A stretch of 64,000 nt of DNA from Planctomycetota bacterium (GTDB lineage Bacteria; Planctomycetota; Phycisphaerae; Phycisphaerales; UBA1924). The notes below the pieces were generated by a model, which was given only the letters and a program-made list of their open reading frames with translations, had not been told where the DNA came from and searched no databases. Numbering within the stretch: the first letter of the stretch is position 1; every line of letters begins with the position of its first letter. A program made the position numbers and the translations under genes. The stretch covers positions 2,712,796-2,776,795 of the forward strand of contig CP053450.1 of NCBI GenBank assembly GCA_013285505.1, written 5' to 3'. This document shows positions 48,676 to 59,921 of the stretch, piece by piece.

Positions 48676-48776
48676 GTTCTCTTCAATCGAGCCCGCGGAC
48701 GTTCCCGCCCGCGGCTCGGTGTGCTCGGCGGCCGCTCTCCTCCATGAAAGGCGGCCGCCGGGATGTCTCTCTCGAT

Positions 48777-48797
48777 GGCGGGCCGGGAAGGCCCGCC
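48777..48797 (-). terminator. Hairpin downstream of groEL1, no T-tract
   Basis: An 8-bp stem GGCGGGCC/GGCCCGCC with a 5-nt loop, 85 bp past the groEL1 stop. A second 10-bp inverted repeat (48726-48735 with 48751-48760) lies just beyond. Neither has a U-run, so they may be attenuating or 3'-stabilising structures rather than terminators. Confidence 0.35.
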
Positions 48798-48881
48798 CCC
48801 CTGCGGGGTCTGTCTCTGAATCTGAAGAGGCCCGGCGCTAACGCTTAGGGCTCTTGCGCACATGGAAGCCGGTGCGGCGGA

Positions 48882-50495
48882 TCAGGCGACCGCACCGGTC
48901 TCCGCTTCGGTCTCTTCCTTCAGTTCGGTGATGAGCACATCGGTGGTCAGCATGATGCCCGCGACAGACGCCGCGTTGATCAGCGCCGTCTTGGCGACCA
49001 GCGCCGGGTCGATGATGCCGTCCTTGACCAGGTCGGTGAACTCACCGGTCGCGGCGTTGAAACCGTAACCACCGGTTTCCTCCTTGACCGTCTCGACCGT
49101 GAGATCACCGTCGTAGCCGGCGTTCTCGGCGATGCGGTGGGCACACGCCTCGACCGCGAGCGAGACGATGTCGAAGCCGAGCTTCTCATCGCCCTTGGCC
49201 TTGCCGCGGGCGGTGTTGATCGCGCCCTGCGTGCGGAGCAGCGCCACGCCGCCGCCGGGGACGTACCCCTCCTTGGCCGCGGCCCGGGTCGCGTGCAGCG
49301 CGTCGTCCACGAGGTCCTTGCGAGCCTTCATGTCGGTCTCGGTCGCGCCGCCGACGGAGATGATCGCCACGCCGCCAACGAGCTTGGCGTGACGCTCCAT
49401 CAGCTTCTCCTTGTCGTAGTCGCTGGTGGACTTCTCGAACTGGCTCATGATCTGGTCGGCCCGGCCCTGGATGTCCTTCTTCTTGCCGGCGCCCTCGATG
49501 ATGGTCGTATCGTCCTTGGTGATGACGACCTTCTTGGCGCTGCCGAGCTCGCTCAGCTCGACCGACTCGATCGACCGGCCGAGGTCCTCGGAGATGAAGG
49601 TGCCGCCGGTGAGGACGGCGATGTCGCCGAGCATGGCCTTGCGGCGGTCGCCGAAGCCCGGGGCCTTCACGGCCGCGATCTTGAGCATGCCGCGGAGGCG
49701 GTTGACGACGAGCGCGGTAAGCGCCTCGTTCTCAACGTCTTCAGCGATCAGGAGCAGCGGCTTGCTGCCGGTGGCGACCTTGTTGAGCAGGGGCAGCAGG
49801 TCGGGGAGGTTGGCGATCTTCTTTTCGTAGATGAGGATCAGGCAGTCCTCGAGGACGCACTCGGCGGTCTTGGGGTCGGTCATGAAGTAGGGCGACAGGT
49901 AGCCCTTGTCGAACTGCATGCCCTCGACGTACTCGAGCGTGGTCTCGGCGCTCTTGCCGTCCTCCACCTCGACGACGCCGTCGGCGCCGACCTTGGCGAT
50001 GGCCTCCGCGATCAGCTCACCGACATCGGCGTCGTGGTTCGCGCTGACCGACGCGATCTTCTTGTAGTCGGGCTTGCCCTTGCACTTGACCGACATCGCG
50101 TCGATCGCCTCGGCCGCGGCGTTGGCCGCCGCGTTGATGCCCCGCTGCAGCTGCACCGGGTTGGCCCCGGCCGCCACGTGGCGGATGCCCTCGGTGAAGA
50201 TCGCCTGGGCGAGCACGGTCGCGGCGGTGGTGCCGTCGCCGGCCTGGTCGGCCGTCTTCTTGGCGACCTGGTGCACCATCTTCGCGCCCATCGCCTCAAA
50301 CGGCTCGGCGAGCGAGACTTCCTTGGCGACGCTCACGCCGTCCTTGGTGACCGAGGGGCCGCCGTAGGACTTCTCGATCACGACGTGCCGCCCGGCGGGG
50401 CCCATGGTGCACTTGACGGCCTCGGCGAGGCGGTCAACGCCCTTCTTCATCTCGAGGAGGGCCGCGTCGTCGAACATGATCTGTTTGGTGGACAT
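48882..50495 (-). CDS. groEL1: Chaperonin GroEL, divergent copy without Gly-Met tail
   Basis: 537-residue Hsp60. Conserved ATPase features: [78 protein letters not shown] and [23 protein letters not shown]. The end is [12 protein letters not shown], so the GGM repeat tail is missing, and the apical region is more diverged from typical GroEL than in the second copy. Such copies often have specialised clients. It lies downstream of two sulfotransferase genes in the same direction. Confidence 0.93.
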   Translation of the reverse strand: MSTKQIMFDDAALLEMKKGVDRLAEAVKCTMGPAGRHVVIEKSYGGPSVTKDGVSVAKEVSLAEPFEAMGAKMVHQVAKKTADQAGDGTTAATVLAQAIFTEGIRHVAAGANPVQLQRGINAAANAAAEAIDAMSVKCKGKPDYKKIASVSANHDADVGELIAEAIAKVGADGVVEVEDGKSAETTLEYVEGMQFDKGYLSPYFMTDPKTAECVLEDCLILIYEKKIANLPDLLPLLNKVATGSKPLLLIAEDVENEALTALVVNRLRGMLKIAAVKAPGFGDRRKAMLGDIAVLTGGTFISEDLGRSIESVELSELGSAKKVVITKDDTTIIEGAGKKKDIQGRADQIMSQFEKSTSDYDKEKLMERHAKLVGGVAIISVGGATETDMKARKDLVDDALHATRAAAKEGYVPGGGVALLRTQGAINTARGKAKGDEKLGFDIVSLAVEACAHRIAENAGYDGDLTVETVKEETGGYGFNAATGEFTDLVKDGIIDPALVAKTALINAASVAGIMLTTDVLITELKEETEAETGAVA

Positions 50496-50573
50496 GATTG
50501 AAACTCTCCGATTCGCGTGTGTCGCGGTGAAACCTGTGTGTGGTGTCTCGGGAACATCCGCCGGTCGGCGGTG

Positions 50574-51503
50574 CTACCAGTGTTCGTCATTGGCATAGCC
50601 GGCCCGCACGAGCGAGTCTCCGGCAACATCGTGATACCAGGCGCGCGCCTGGTCGGTAAAGTACTTCTTCCAGTCGCCAACCTCGCCCTGGCGGCGGTAT
50701 TTGGCCGGATCGCTGCTCTCGTATCCCGCCTTGGTGAAGGTCTCGGTAGAGGGCTCGTCTCCCTCGGCGGCGTTCAGTCCCAGAAATTCCAGCATCCGCA
50801 CACGCTGGGCTTTCGTATCCGCGTGCAGGTCTTCGTACCGCACCCGCAGCACCTCGCCGTCGGCTTCCGGACTCTCGATGTACTCGGCCGCACCGATGTC
50901 GCTCCGGTAGCGGCGGTCCCACGTTGCAGCCACGTGCCGCACCCACGCCTCATCGCTGAGCAAGAGGGCCGGCTCGCGCACAAACTGCTCCGGGTCGCTT
51001 GCGAAACTGTCACACAAACGCAGCAGGTGACCGCTCGCGTGCGTGGGGATCGAAGCCTCGATCACCTCGCGCCCCTTGCGGAGCTGATGGAACGTCCAAC
51101 TTACCGCGACGTCCCGTCCGTCGCGCAGCACCCAGATGTACCGAGCGCCGGGCATCCAGTACAGCAGGTCGCTCGGTGTGCGGTCCCCATGCCACGCCGC
51201 GTCGGACTTGTGATCGTGACAGGCCCTGGACACGCACCGCCGCACCATGTCGCCAAACGCTTCTTCAAGCTCGGTACGGATCGGCTCGCGTCCGGTGATC
51301 TGCCACGGGATCGACTTGGTCCTGTGCACCGCGTTGTAGATCGTCTCGAAGTGGAACTCACCGGTGCAGCTCACGGCCGGATGCAGGTTGAGCAGGTTGC
51401 TCACCCAGTTGGTGCCGGACCGGGGGTGGCCACGCACGAAGAAATACCCCGGCCGCGTGGCGGTGGCACTCGTCGTTCGGGTTGGCTCGGTCAGTGTGTG
51501 CAT
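50574..51503 (-). CDS. Sulfotransferase family protein A
   Basis: 309 residues, cytoplasmic, no signal peptide. The 5'-phosphosulfate loop is FVRGHPRSGTNWVSNLL and the 3'-phosphate site is YIWVLRDGRDVAVSWTFH, both standard for PAPS-dependent sulfotransferases. LRVRYEDLHADTKAQRVRMLEFLGL is the conserved later segment. The acceptor is unknown; Planctomycetota carry many such genes. It sits between groEL1 (79 bp) and a second sulfotransferase (13 bp). Confidence 0.85.
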   Translation of the reverse strand: MHTLTEPTRTTSATATRPGYFFVRGHPRSGTNWVSNLLNLHPAVSCTGEFHFETIYNAVHRTKSIPWQITGREPIRTELEEAFGDMVRRCVSRACHDHKSDAAWHGDRTPSDLLYWMPGARYIWVLRDGRDVAVSWTFHQLRKGREVIEASIPTHASGHLLRLCDSFASDPEQFVREPALLLSDEAWVRHVAATWDRRYRSDIGAAEYIESPEADGEVLRVRYEDLHADTKAQRVRMLEFLGLNAAEGDEPSTETFTKAGYESSDPAKYRRQGEVGDWKKYFTDQARAWYHDVAGDSLVRAGYANDEHW

Positions 51504-51516
51504 CGTGCGTGTGTCG

Positions 51517-52599
51517 CTACCAGTTCAGGTCTTGTGCATAGCCGGCCGCGATCATCTCTTCGCCGGCACATTCCTTGATGATGCCGCGGATGTTCTCCGG
51601 CAGCACGTCTTCCCACTCCCCCACCGCGCCCTTGCGGTAGAAGCTCTTGCGGTCTTCGCGCCCGAAGCCCGGGCGTGTCTTGGTAGCTTCCGAGGGCGCC
51701 TCGGCCAACGCCGGATCGAGATCGAGGAAGCGGTAGAGCCGCTCGACCTCGCCGTCGAGGTCCGCGTGAAGCTGCTCGTACTTGAGCTCGAGCACCGGGG
51801 TGCCGTCCTCCTGCAGCTGCGGCAAAGCCTCGCGCGACGCCCGGCAGATCTGCGCCCAGTGGCTCGCGTGGTGCCGCACCCAGCCCTCGTGGCCGAGCAG
51901 CCCGTCGAGCGGGTTGAAGCCCTCGGGGTCCGCCAGAAAGCCCGGCCGCGCTTCGGCCCAGCACTCGCGGAAGGGCACCGCGATCCCCATCTCCGTGTCC
52001 ACCCGCATGTGGTGGAACGACCAGCTCACCAGCACGTCGCGAACATCGCGGGTGATGATGATCTGCGGAGCGCCGCGGATCATCGTCCGCAGCGGGTTGG
52101 GCGTGCGGTCGCCCAGCCAGGTCGCCCCCGGCTTGTCCCGCGTCGAGGCGTAGATCATCCGCCGGATCATGGCCTCGGAGCCGTCGATCGCCACCTCGCG
52201 GAGCCGCGGCTTGGAGCCGAGGAACCAGTAGACATTCGTCAACTGGTCCACCGCGTTCCGCAGCACCTCGAAGTGAAACTCGCCCCGCACGTTGGCGTGC
52301 GGGTGCAGGTTGAGCAGGTTCTGCACCCAGTTGGTGCCGCTCTTGAAACACCCGCACAGGAAGAAGAACCGGCGGAGCGTGCCCCCGTCGCGGATGGTGT
52401 AGTGGTTCTCCACCCACCGGTCCGCTGCCGCAAGGCCCTCGGGCCCGACCGGCGGCTCGTGGACGCTGGCCCGGATGTCCTCCGGCACGACACGACGCAC
52501 CACCGGCCGCAGCATCGACCGCAACCCCTCGGGGGTCGCGTTCTTTGCGCTGCGGAGCAAGCGGGTGAGTTGGGTGTCGCGGTGTTCCAGCGTGTCCAT
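51517..52599 (-). CDS. Sulfotransferase family protein B
   Basis: 360 residues. PAPS sites FFLCGCFKSGTNWVQNLLNLHPHANVRGEFHFE and IIITRDVRDVLVSWSFHHMRV. Both sulfotransferases share GTNWV-NLLNLHP, GEFHFE and a C-terminal GYA-(D)-W ending, so they are paralogs, but this one has an extra N-terminal 75 residues and a long insertion after the second site. In line with groES 34 bp upstream. Confidence 0.85.
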   Translation of the reverse strand: MDTLEHRDTQLTRLLRSAKNATPEGLRSMLRPVVRRVVPEDIRASVHEPPVGPEGLAAADRWVENHYTIRDGGTLRRFFFLCGCFKSGTNWVQNLLNLHPHANVRGEFHFEVLRNAVDQLTNVYWFLGSKPRLREVAIDGSEAMIRRMIYASTRDKPGATWLGDRTPNPLRTMIRGAPQIIITRDVRDVLVSWSFHHMRVDTEMGIAVPFRECWAEARPGFLADPEGFNPLDGLLGHEGWVRHHASHWAQICRASREALPQLQEDGTPVLELKYEQLHADLDGEVERLYRFLDLDPALAEAPSEATKTRPGFGREDRKSFYRKGAVGEWEDVLPENIRGIIKECAGEEMIAAGYAQDLNW

Positions 52600-52633
52600 G
52601 TCCGTTCTGGGGGCGAGGGCCGTACGGGTTTGA

Positions 52634-52921
52634 TCAGCCGAAGACGCCGAGCAGTTCCGACTCGCGGAGGATCAGGTGCTTGACGCCCTTCACCTCGACC
52701 TCGGTCCCGGCGTACTTGCCGTAGAGCACGCGGTCGCCTTTGCCGACGACGGGCTTGGCGCGGTTGCCGTTGTCCAGCAGCCGCCCGGGGCCGATCGCCA
52801 CGACGGTGCCCTGGATCGGCTTCTCCTTGCTCGACTCGGGCAGGTAGAGCCCGGAAGCGGTCTTGGTCTCCGGCTCGGCCGGCTTGACAACGATGCGGTC
52901 TTCGAGGGGTTTGATTGCCAT
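52634..52921 (-). CDS. groES: Co-chaperonin GroES
   Basis: 95 residues: IKPLEDRIVVKPAEPETKTASGLYLPESSKEKP, then GTVVAIGPGRLLDNG, GDRVLYGKYAGTEVEVKG and LILRESELLGVFG. The mobile loop is ETKTASGLYLP. The only groES in the window, placed after (not before) groEL2 and so in the reverse of the usual order. GAGGAATTC precedes the ATG. Confidence 0.95.
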   Translation of the reverse strand: MAIKPLEDRIVVKPAEPETKTASGLYLPESSKEKPIQGTVVAIGPGRLLDNGNRAKPVVGKGDRVLYGKYAGTEVEVKGVKHLILRESELLGVFG

Positions 52922-53020
52922 GGTTGCGAATTCCTCTTGGTGTGCGAGACGCGTCGTGCCAACGAACGCGACCTCGGTTGTTCGATGTGATCAGGGGTGG
53001 CCGTCGAGCGCGGTCCGGGC

Positions 53021-54793
<1,773 letters not shown>

Positions 54794-55226
54794 GGTCGAG
54801 GGCTCCGTGTCTGTGCGGCCGGCGGCGAGTCGCCGGCCAATGTGTCTGATCGCAAGATCGAATCTGGTCTGGCTCGAAACTGGTCCGAGCGGGTCCGTGG
54901 AAGCCGGGAAACCCCGGCGGAATCTCTGGATGACGCGTCACCGATCGCCCCGAGCGCGAACGGTCAGCACCAACACTGTGGCAAGCCGGATGCCAGACCA
55001 TCCGCCCGATCCCGCTCCGCCAGACCCCGAATCGCCCTCGTCGGCCCCACCCGACTGGCAGGAGCGGCATCGCACCCCCATCACATCTGCCGAACTGGCA
55101 GGCCGCGGCCGATCGTCCGCCAGGTGCTCGACCGGCGGGCGCCGCCAACCCGCAAGACCGCCCCGCAACGGCACGACACCGCCACCAGGACCCGCTATCA
55201 TCCGGGCTCTGTCAGGAGGTCGGAAC
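54794..55226. other. Intergenic region between divergent groEL2 and nuoA
   Basis: About 430 bp. It holds the leader hairpin of groEL2 (8-bp stem, 54817-54839) and, near nuoA, TATCAT at about 55196-55201 as a -10 candidate. Open frames here lack start sites and protein-like composition. No CIRCE-like inverted repeat seen. Confidence 0.5.
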
Positions 55227-55625
55227 ATGCTCGCGACGCTCGCGACCGTCGATATTCAGTCGTACCTGCCGCTGGGGATCCTCATCGGCATGGCGGTCAC
55301 GTTCGCCGTGGCCAACGTGGTGCTCTCCAAGCTGATCGGCCCGAGCCGTCAGGGCCTCTCCAAGGGCATCGCCTACGAGTCCGGCATGAACCCGGTCGGG
55401 ACCGCCCGCAAGCGGTTCAACGTGCGGTTCTATCTGATCGCCATGGTCTTCCTGCTCTTCGATATCGAAGTCATCTTTCTGTACCCCTGGGCGACCACGT
55501 TCCCGAACCTCGAGGCCAACACGACCGAAGGGTTGGTGTGGCTGGGAAGAATCCTCTTCTTCCTCCTGACCACGATCGTGGCGTACCTGTACGGATTCCG
55601 CAAGGGCGTCTTCCGGTTCGATTGA
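55227..55625 (+). CDS. nuoA: NADH-quinone oxidoreductase subunit A
   Basis: 132-residue membrane subunit of complex I with three helices: LPLGILIGMAVTFAVANVVLS, FYLIAMVFLLFDIEVIFLYPWA (the NuoA signature, with conserved acidic residues) and GRILFFLLTTIVAYLYGFRKGVF. YESGMNPVGTARKRFNVRFY is the conserved loop. AGGAGG lies 7 nt upstream. No other nuo gene follows, so subunit A is separated from the rest of the operon or encoded alone. Confidence 0.93.
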   Translation: MLATLATVDIQSYLPLGILIGMAVTFAVANVVLSKLIGPSRQGLSKGIAYESGMNPVGTARKRFNVRFYLIAMVFLLFDIEVIFLYPWATTFPNLEANTTEGLVWLGRILFFLLTTIVAYLYGFRKGVFRFD

Positions 55626-55705
55626 GCCGGTCTCCCGCCCCGCGAACCGCCCGACGCCGCGCCAACGCGCCACCCACGCCCGCGTGGGGCGACCCGCACC
55701 CCCGG

Positions 55706-55711
55706 TACCAT
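55706..55711 (+). promoter_or_regulatory. -10 box of the DUF2752 gene (TACCAT), 6 nt from ATG
   Basis: TACCAT, then GACCGT, then ATG at 55718; same hexamer as the ABC-F and ExbB-like genes. Confidence 0.5.
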
Positions 55712-55717
55712 GACCGT

Positions 55718-56210
55718 ATGACCACGCACGCCGACAGCCCGCCGACCGCGCCCACCCGGCCGCCGGTGCGACGCCGCGCTTCGACGGGGGCTCGGGTGCT
55801 CGCCGCGGCCGGCGCCCTCGCCGGGCTCACCGTCCTCGGGCTCGCCGCGTGGATCACCCCGGACGCCGCGGGCCACGGCACCCACACCCAACTCGGCCTG
55901 CCCGACTGCGCCTGGGCGCAGGCGTTCGACAAGCCCTGCGCCACTTGCGGCATGACCACCTCGTTCGCCCACGCCAGCCACGGCGACATCCTCGGCTCGG
56001 CCTCGACCCAGCCCTTCGGCTTTCTCCTCGCCGTCGTCACGGCCGCGGGGGGTGTGGGGCGCGGGCCACGTCGCGGCCACCGGCTCGATGATCGGCGTCG
56101 CGGCGGCCCGATTGCTCAACGCCAGGGTGCTCTGGGGCTCTGTCGCCCTCCTGCTCATCGCGTGGGCGTACAAATTCATCACCTGGACCGGCTCTACCGG
56201 AGGACTCTGA
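55718..56210 (+). CDS. DUF2752 membrane protein (frameshift in sequence)
   Basis: About 163 residues. LGLPDCAWAQAFDKPCATCGMTTSFAHASHGDI is the DUF2752 pattern with its CxxCGMT core, flanked by helices VLAAAGALAGLTVLGLAAWI, GFLLAVVTAAGVWGAG and VLWGSVALLLIAWAYKFITW. The last part is in another frame; the G6 run at 56047-56052 is one base too long. The function of the family is not known. Confidence 0.8.
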
Positions 56211-56212
56211 CC

Positions 56213-56924
56213 ATGCGGGACCGTCACTCCACATCCGTCCGCGCCCGGCGGCCCGAGGGGCCGTGCTCACGCCGCGCGACTCGCCGTGCGCGCCGCCCTG
56301 CTCACCGTCACGCTCGTGCTCGGCGGGTGCGCCGTCGGCTACCTCATCGGCGGGATGGCGTCCTCGGCCGAACGGACAGGCTCGACGACGTTCGAACCCG
56401 AGTACACGGGGCTCGAAGGGAAGACCTACGCCGTCGTCGCGTGGGCCGACCGCTCCACCCAGTCGCAATACCCGGCGCTCGTGCCCAACCTCATCCAACG
56501 TGTCGATCTCAGGCTCGCCGAGGAGGCCAACGCCAGCGGCCATGTCCCCGGCGACGAGGTTACCCAGTATCTCGCCAACCACCCGCAGTGGGTGGCGTGG
56601 CCCCGCAGCCGCCTCGCCGACGAGTTGGACGTTGACCGCATCGTCCTCGTCGAAATCAACGAGTTCCGGACCAACGAGCACGGGAACGAGTATCTCTGGG
56701 ACGGGCTCGGCTGGGCGACAGTCTCCGTCGTCGAACGCGGATCGACAGGTTCGGACGCCGAGGCCTTCCGCAAGGAGATCCGGGTCCGGTTCCCCGACGC
56801 CCGCGGCTACGGGCCGAGCGAGATCAGCCGCGACGGTGTCGCCTCGACACTGCTCAAACGCGTCATCGACCGCGCCGCATGGCTCTTCTACACCCACGAC
56901 GAGCCAAACGCCATCAAGTACTAA
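56213..56924 (+). CDS. Hypothetical lipoprotein A (frameshift in sequence)
   Basis: About 236 residues. The ATG follows the DUF2752 stop by 2 bp. Removing one base from the G4 run at 56257-56260 gives EGRAHAARLAVRAALLTVTLVLGGCAVGYLIGG, a membrane segment with a lipobox-like LGGC. The mature part has KTYAVVAWADRSTQSQYPALV, SRLADELDVDRIVLVEINEF and a C-terminal FYTHDEPNAIKY. Layout resembles small lipoproteins with a TolB/CsgG-type N-domain. No function known. Likely cotranscribed with the next gene, which has a similar plan. Confidence 0.65.
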
Positions 56925-56942
56925 AGACCCGCGGAGACCGGC

Positions 56943-57620
56943 ATGCCCCCTCGCCCCACCCCCAAACCCTTCAGCCCCGCCACCCTCGCGGCGTGCCTCT
57001 CGCTAGCCGTCGCCGCGACGCTCGCCGGCTGCAACATCGCCGGCCCCGCCTTCTACTTCCTGCACGGCCCCGAGAAGATCCCCCGCCTGTACGAGCTCGA
57101 CAAGGAGCGGCCCACCGTCATCTTCATCGACGACCGCGCCATGAACGTCCAGCGGACGCCGACGCGCGAGCGGATCGCCGCCGCGGCCGAGAGATCGCTC
57201 TTGGACAACGGTGCTCTCGTCCGCGTGATCGACTCCCGATCCGCGGCCGCCATCGTCACCAACGAACCGCGCGGTGAACTCATGGCCATCTCCGAGATCG
57301 GTCGCGCGGTCGGTGCCGAGGTCGTCATCTACGTCACGCCCGATGTGTTCGCGCTGAGCACCGACGGGCAGACCTTCGAGCCCATCGCCCGCCTCCGGGT
57401 CAAAGTCCTCGACGCGGTCAGCGACGCACGCCTCTGGCCCGAAACGCGCGAGGGGCACGTCCTCAACGTCTCCGCATCTCGGAAGCAGGGAGGCAACCCG
57501 TCCGGTGCCGCGGAGATCCGAGAGGCCGAGGACAAGTTCGCCGATCTCGTCGGGCTCCGCCTCGCACAGATGTTCTACTCGCGCGAGGCGGAGACCGTGT
57601 CCGACGAGCGGGATCGGTAA
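56943..57620 (+). CDS. Hypothetical lipoprotein B
   Basis: 225 residues. Signal peptide LAACLSLAVAATLAGCNIAG with lipobox LAGC. Mature part RPTVIFIDDRAMNVQRTPTRERIAAAAERSLLDNGA, AISEIGRAVGAEVVIYVTPDVF and LRVKVLDAVSDARLWPE, ending in a helix QMFYSREAETVSDERDR. The order (a strand on a viable date with helices, then GAEVVIYV) mirrors lipoprotein A; the pair probably share a fold. 18 bp after lipoprotein A. Function unknown. Confidence 0.75.
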   Translation: MPPRPTPKPFSPATLAACLSLAVAATLAGCNIAGPAFYFLHGPEKIPRLYELDKERPTVIFIDDRAMNVQRTPTRERIAAAAERSLLDNGALVRVIDSRSAAAIVTNEPRGELMAISEIGRAVGAEVVIYVTPDVFALSTDGQTFEPIARLRVKVLDAVSDARLWPETREGHVLNVSASRKQGGNPSGAAEIREAEDKFADLVGLRLAQMFYSREAETVSDERDR

Positions 57621-57627
57621 GCCCGTC

Positions 57628-58705
57628 GTGGCTCGCCACATCGTGCACGTGATCGATCCCGCCGGCCCGGCACACTCCACAGGTGCCCTTTGCGCGCGCA
57701 ACGCTGCCCCCGATATCGGCACCCTCGCGTGCGCCCGAAGCCGTGAGAGCCTGCCCCGCGGACCGGCACACCGTCATCATGATGGGCACCGCCGCCGCCG
57801 CCCGCCACGCCGCGGGGCTCGGGCTCGGGCTCGGATCGACCGACGCAGACAGTTGTACCACGCCGGCCACTCTCGGCCACGGCGTGCTCGGCTACCGCGG
57901 CCTCCGTGCCCGACTCCGCACGCTCGGCCCGATCGACGTGCTCCAGCCGTGGAGCCGGCGGTCGCATCGGGCGTGCTCGCTCGCCGCCGACGCACAAATC
58001 CCGGTCGCCCCGATCCCGACGGAGACGCTGCCCTCCTTCACACCACCTGCCGACGAATCAGCACCGCAGACACGGGAACGTCTCGACGTGCCCGACGACC
58101 TCCCGTTGGTCGCGCTCCTGTGCGACCCGACCCACCACGCCGACCCCAAGCGGTTTGTCTACATGGTCGGCACGCTGCAGGTCGCGGGATACCCGGTCGC
58201 GGGGCTGGTCGACCGGCGAGCCGGTCACACCGCGCGCGCGCGACGCTTTCACGCCGAGTCGGGTGTCGCCTGGCGGGTGCTGATGCCCTCCGGCCCGACC
58301 GCCTCGCTGCTGCACGCCTGCGACATGGCGGTGGTGCTCCCGCCGCCCGTACATCAGCCGCTCCGGGGGCACGAAGCGGCGTGGGTCCGCTGGTCGGTGC
58401 TGCGCGCGCATCTGCTCGGAATCCCTGTGATTGGGGCCGGCGAATGGTTACCCGACGCGCTGCTCGGGTCCGTGCCCGAGGAGCACGAAGAGCTCTTCCA
58501 GCCCTGGGACAACTCGCTCCGGGACATGCTCCGGAGGCTCATCTCGCTCGCCGAGGATCCCGCCGGTCGCCGGCGCATCGCGGACGCCGCCCAGAGCGCA
58601 GCCGCAAGCGTTGCGACGAGCGCGAACTACGCCAACGACCTCGACGCACTCTGGCGAGCCTCGGCTTCGCGCCGCCAGCGGCGGGCGCAAGCCGTCTCCG
58701 TCTGA
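57628..58705 (+). CDS. Glycosyltransferase-like protein, GT-B type (frameshift in sequence)
   Basis: About 359 residues after repair. RHIVHVIDPAGPAHSTGAL near the N-terminus looks like the first strand-loop of GT4 glycosyltransferases. Later segments are LPLVALLCDPTHHADPKRFVYMVGTLQVAGYPVAGLVDR, LLHACDMAVVLPPP, LRAHLLGIPVIGAGEWLPDALL and a C-terminal helix. The usual GT4 EAxAxGxPV motif is only loosely present (LRAHLLGIPVIG). GC restored at 57726-57732 gives TLARAPEAVRACPADRHTVIMMG. GTG start at 57628 is tentative. Substrate unknown. Confidence 0.55.
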
Positions 58706-58755
58706 GTCCGACTCAGCCCCGACTCCCCGCCCCGCCGAGCCATCCGGCCACCCGA

Positions 58756-59856
58756 TCAGCCGTGCCGGCGTTCGAACTCCCGCAGGAACTGCACGAAAGT
58801 CTCACACCCCTCGGCCGGGAAGGCGTTGTAGATGCTCGCCCGCATCCCGCCCGTCGAGCGGTGGCCCTTGAGATTATCCATGCCTGCCTCGAGCGCTTCG
58901 GCGAGGAACAGCTTGTCGGTCTCGGGGCTTGGCGTGCGGAAGACGACGTTCATGAGCGAACGGCTGTCCTTGCGCGCCGGGGTGATGTAGAACTCGGTCG
59001 CGTCGAGCGCGTCGTAGACCACCTTGGCCTTGGCCACGTTCCGCTGCTCGATCGCCGCGAGACCGCCCTGCCGGAGGATCCACTTGAACACTTGCCCGAC
59101 GACGTAGATCGGGAAGACCGGGGGCGTGTTCGGACGCGAGTCCTTCTCAGCGAAGACCTTGTACGACATCAATCCAGGCAGCGGCCGCGGCGAGCGCTCG
59201 AGCAGGTCCTTGCGGATGATCACCAGCGTCGTGCCCGCCGGACCGAGATTCTTCTGCGCCCCGGCGTACACCAGCCCGTACTTGGTGATGTCGATCGGGC
59301 GCGAGTAGATGTCGCTGCACATGTCGCACACCAGCGGCACGCCCTCGGGCGTCTCGGGCACATAGTGGTACTGCGTCCCGCGGATCGTGTTGTTGCTGGT
59401 GTAGTGGAAGTACGCCGGTCGGTCGGAGAAATTCAGCTCGTTCTGGCTCGGCACAAACGCGTAGTCCGTCGGCCCGCCGTCGAAGGCGAGGTGCGCCGTG
59501 CCGTAGAGCTTGCACTCAGCCGCGGTGTGCTTGGCCCAGTGACCGGTCACCGCATAGTCGGCGGTCCCGCCCTGCTCGAGCAGGTTCGCCGGGATCAGGT
59601 GGTTCTGCGCCGTGGCGCCGCCGGTCATGAAGAGCACCGCGTAGTCGTCGCCGATGTTCCCCACCTCGCGGCAGTCGGCGATCGCCTCGGCCAGGACCCG
59701 GTCGTAGACCTTCGCCCGGTGCGAGTGCTCCATGATGCCCATCCCGCTGCCGTCGATGTTCCAGATGTCGTGCTGCACCTGACGCAGCACGTCCTCCGGC
59801 AGCACGCCCGGCCCGGCAGAGAAATTGAGAATCCGATCGGTCGCTGTCGCGGTCAT
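58756..59856 (-). CDS. serC: Phosphoserine aminotransferase
   Basis: 366-residue PLP enzyme of serine (and pyridoxal phosphate) synthesis. LNFSAGPGVLPEDVL opens it, FMTGGATAQNHLIPANLL and AGAQKNLGPAGTTLVIIRKDLL (Schiff-base Lys) are the active site, and GHRSTGGMRASIYNAFPAEG binds the phosphate of the partner subunit. Follows serA on the same strand by 65 bp. Confidence 0.95.
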   Translation of the reverse strand: MTATATDRILNFSAGPGVLPEDVLRQVQHDIWNIDGSGMGIMEHSHRAKVYDRVLAEAIADCREVGNIGDDYAVLFMTGGATAQNHLIPANLLEQGGTADYAVTGHWAKHTAAECKLYGTAHLAFDGGPTDYAFVPSQNELNFSDRPAYFHYTSNNTIRGTQYHYVPETPEGVPLVCDMCSDIYSRPIDITKYGLVYAGAQKNLGPAGTTLVIIRKDLLERSPRPLPGLMSYKVFAEKDSRPNTPPVFPIYVVGQVFKWILRQGGLAAIEQRNVAKAKVVYDALDATEFYITPARKDSRSLMNVVFRTPSPETDKLFLAEALEAGMDNLKGHRSTGGMRASIYNAFPAEGCETFVQFLREFERRHG

Positions 59857-59921
59857 GGGTCTGTTCCTTCCAAAGACCACCACGATCGCGCGGTGGTGTG
59901 CAACGTGATTCGTGAACTGCC

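Noticed and set aside
49137..50501. Plus-strand open frame of about 450 codons opposite groEL1
   Set aside because: Antisense shadow of groEL1. No start site and no recognisable motif.
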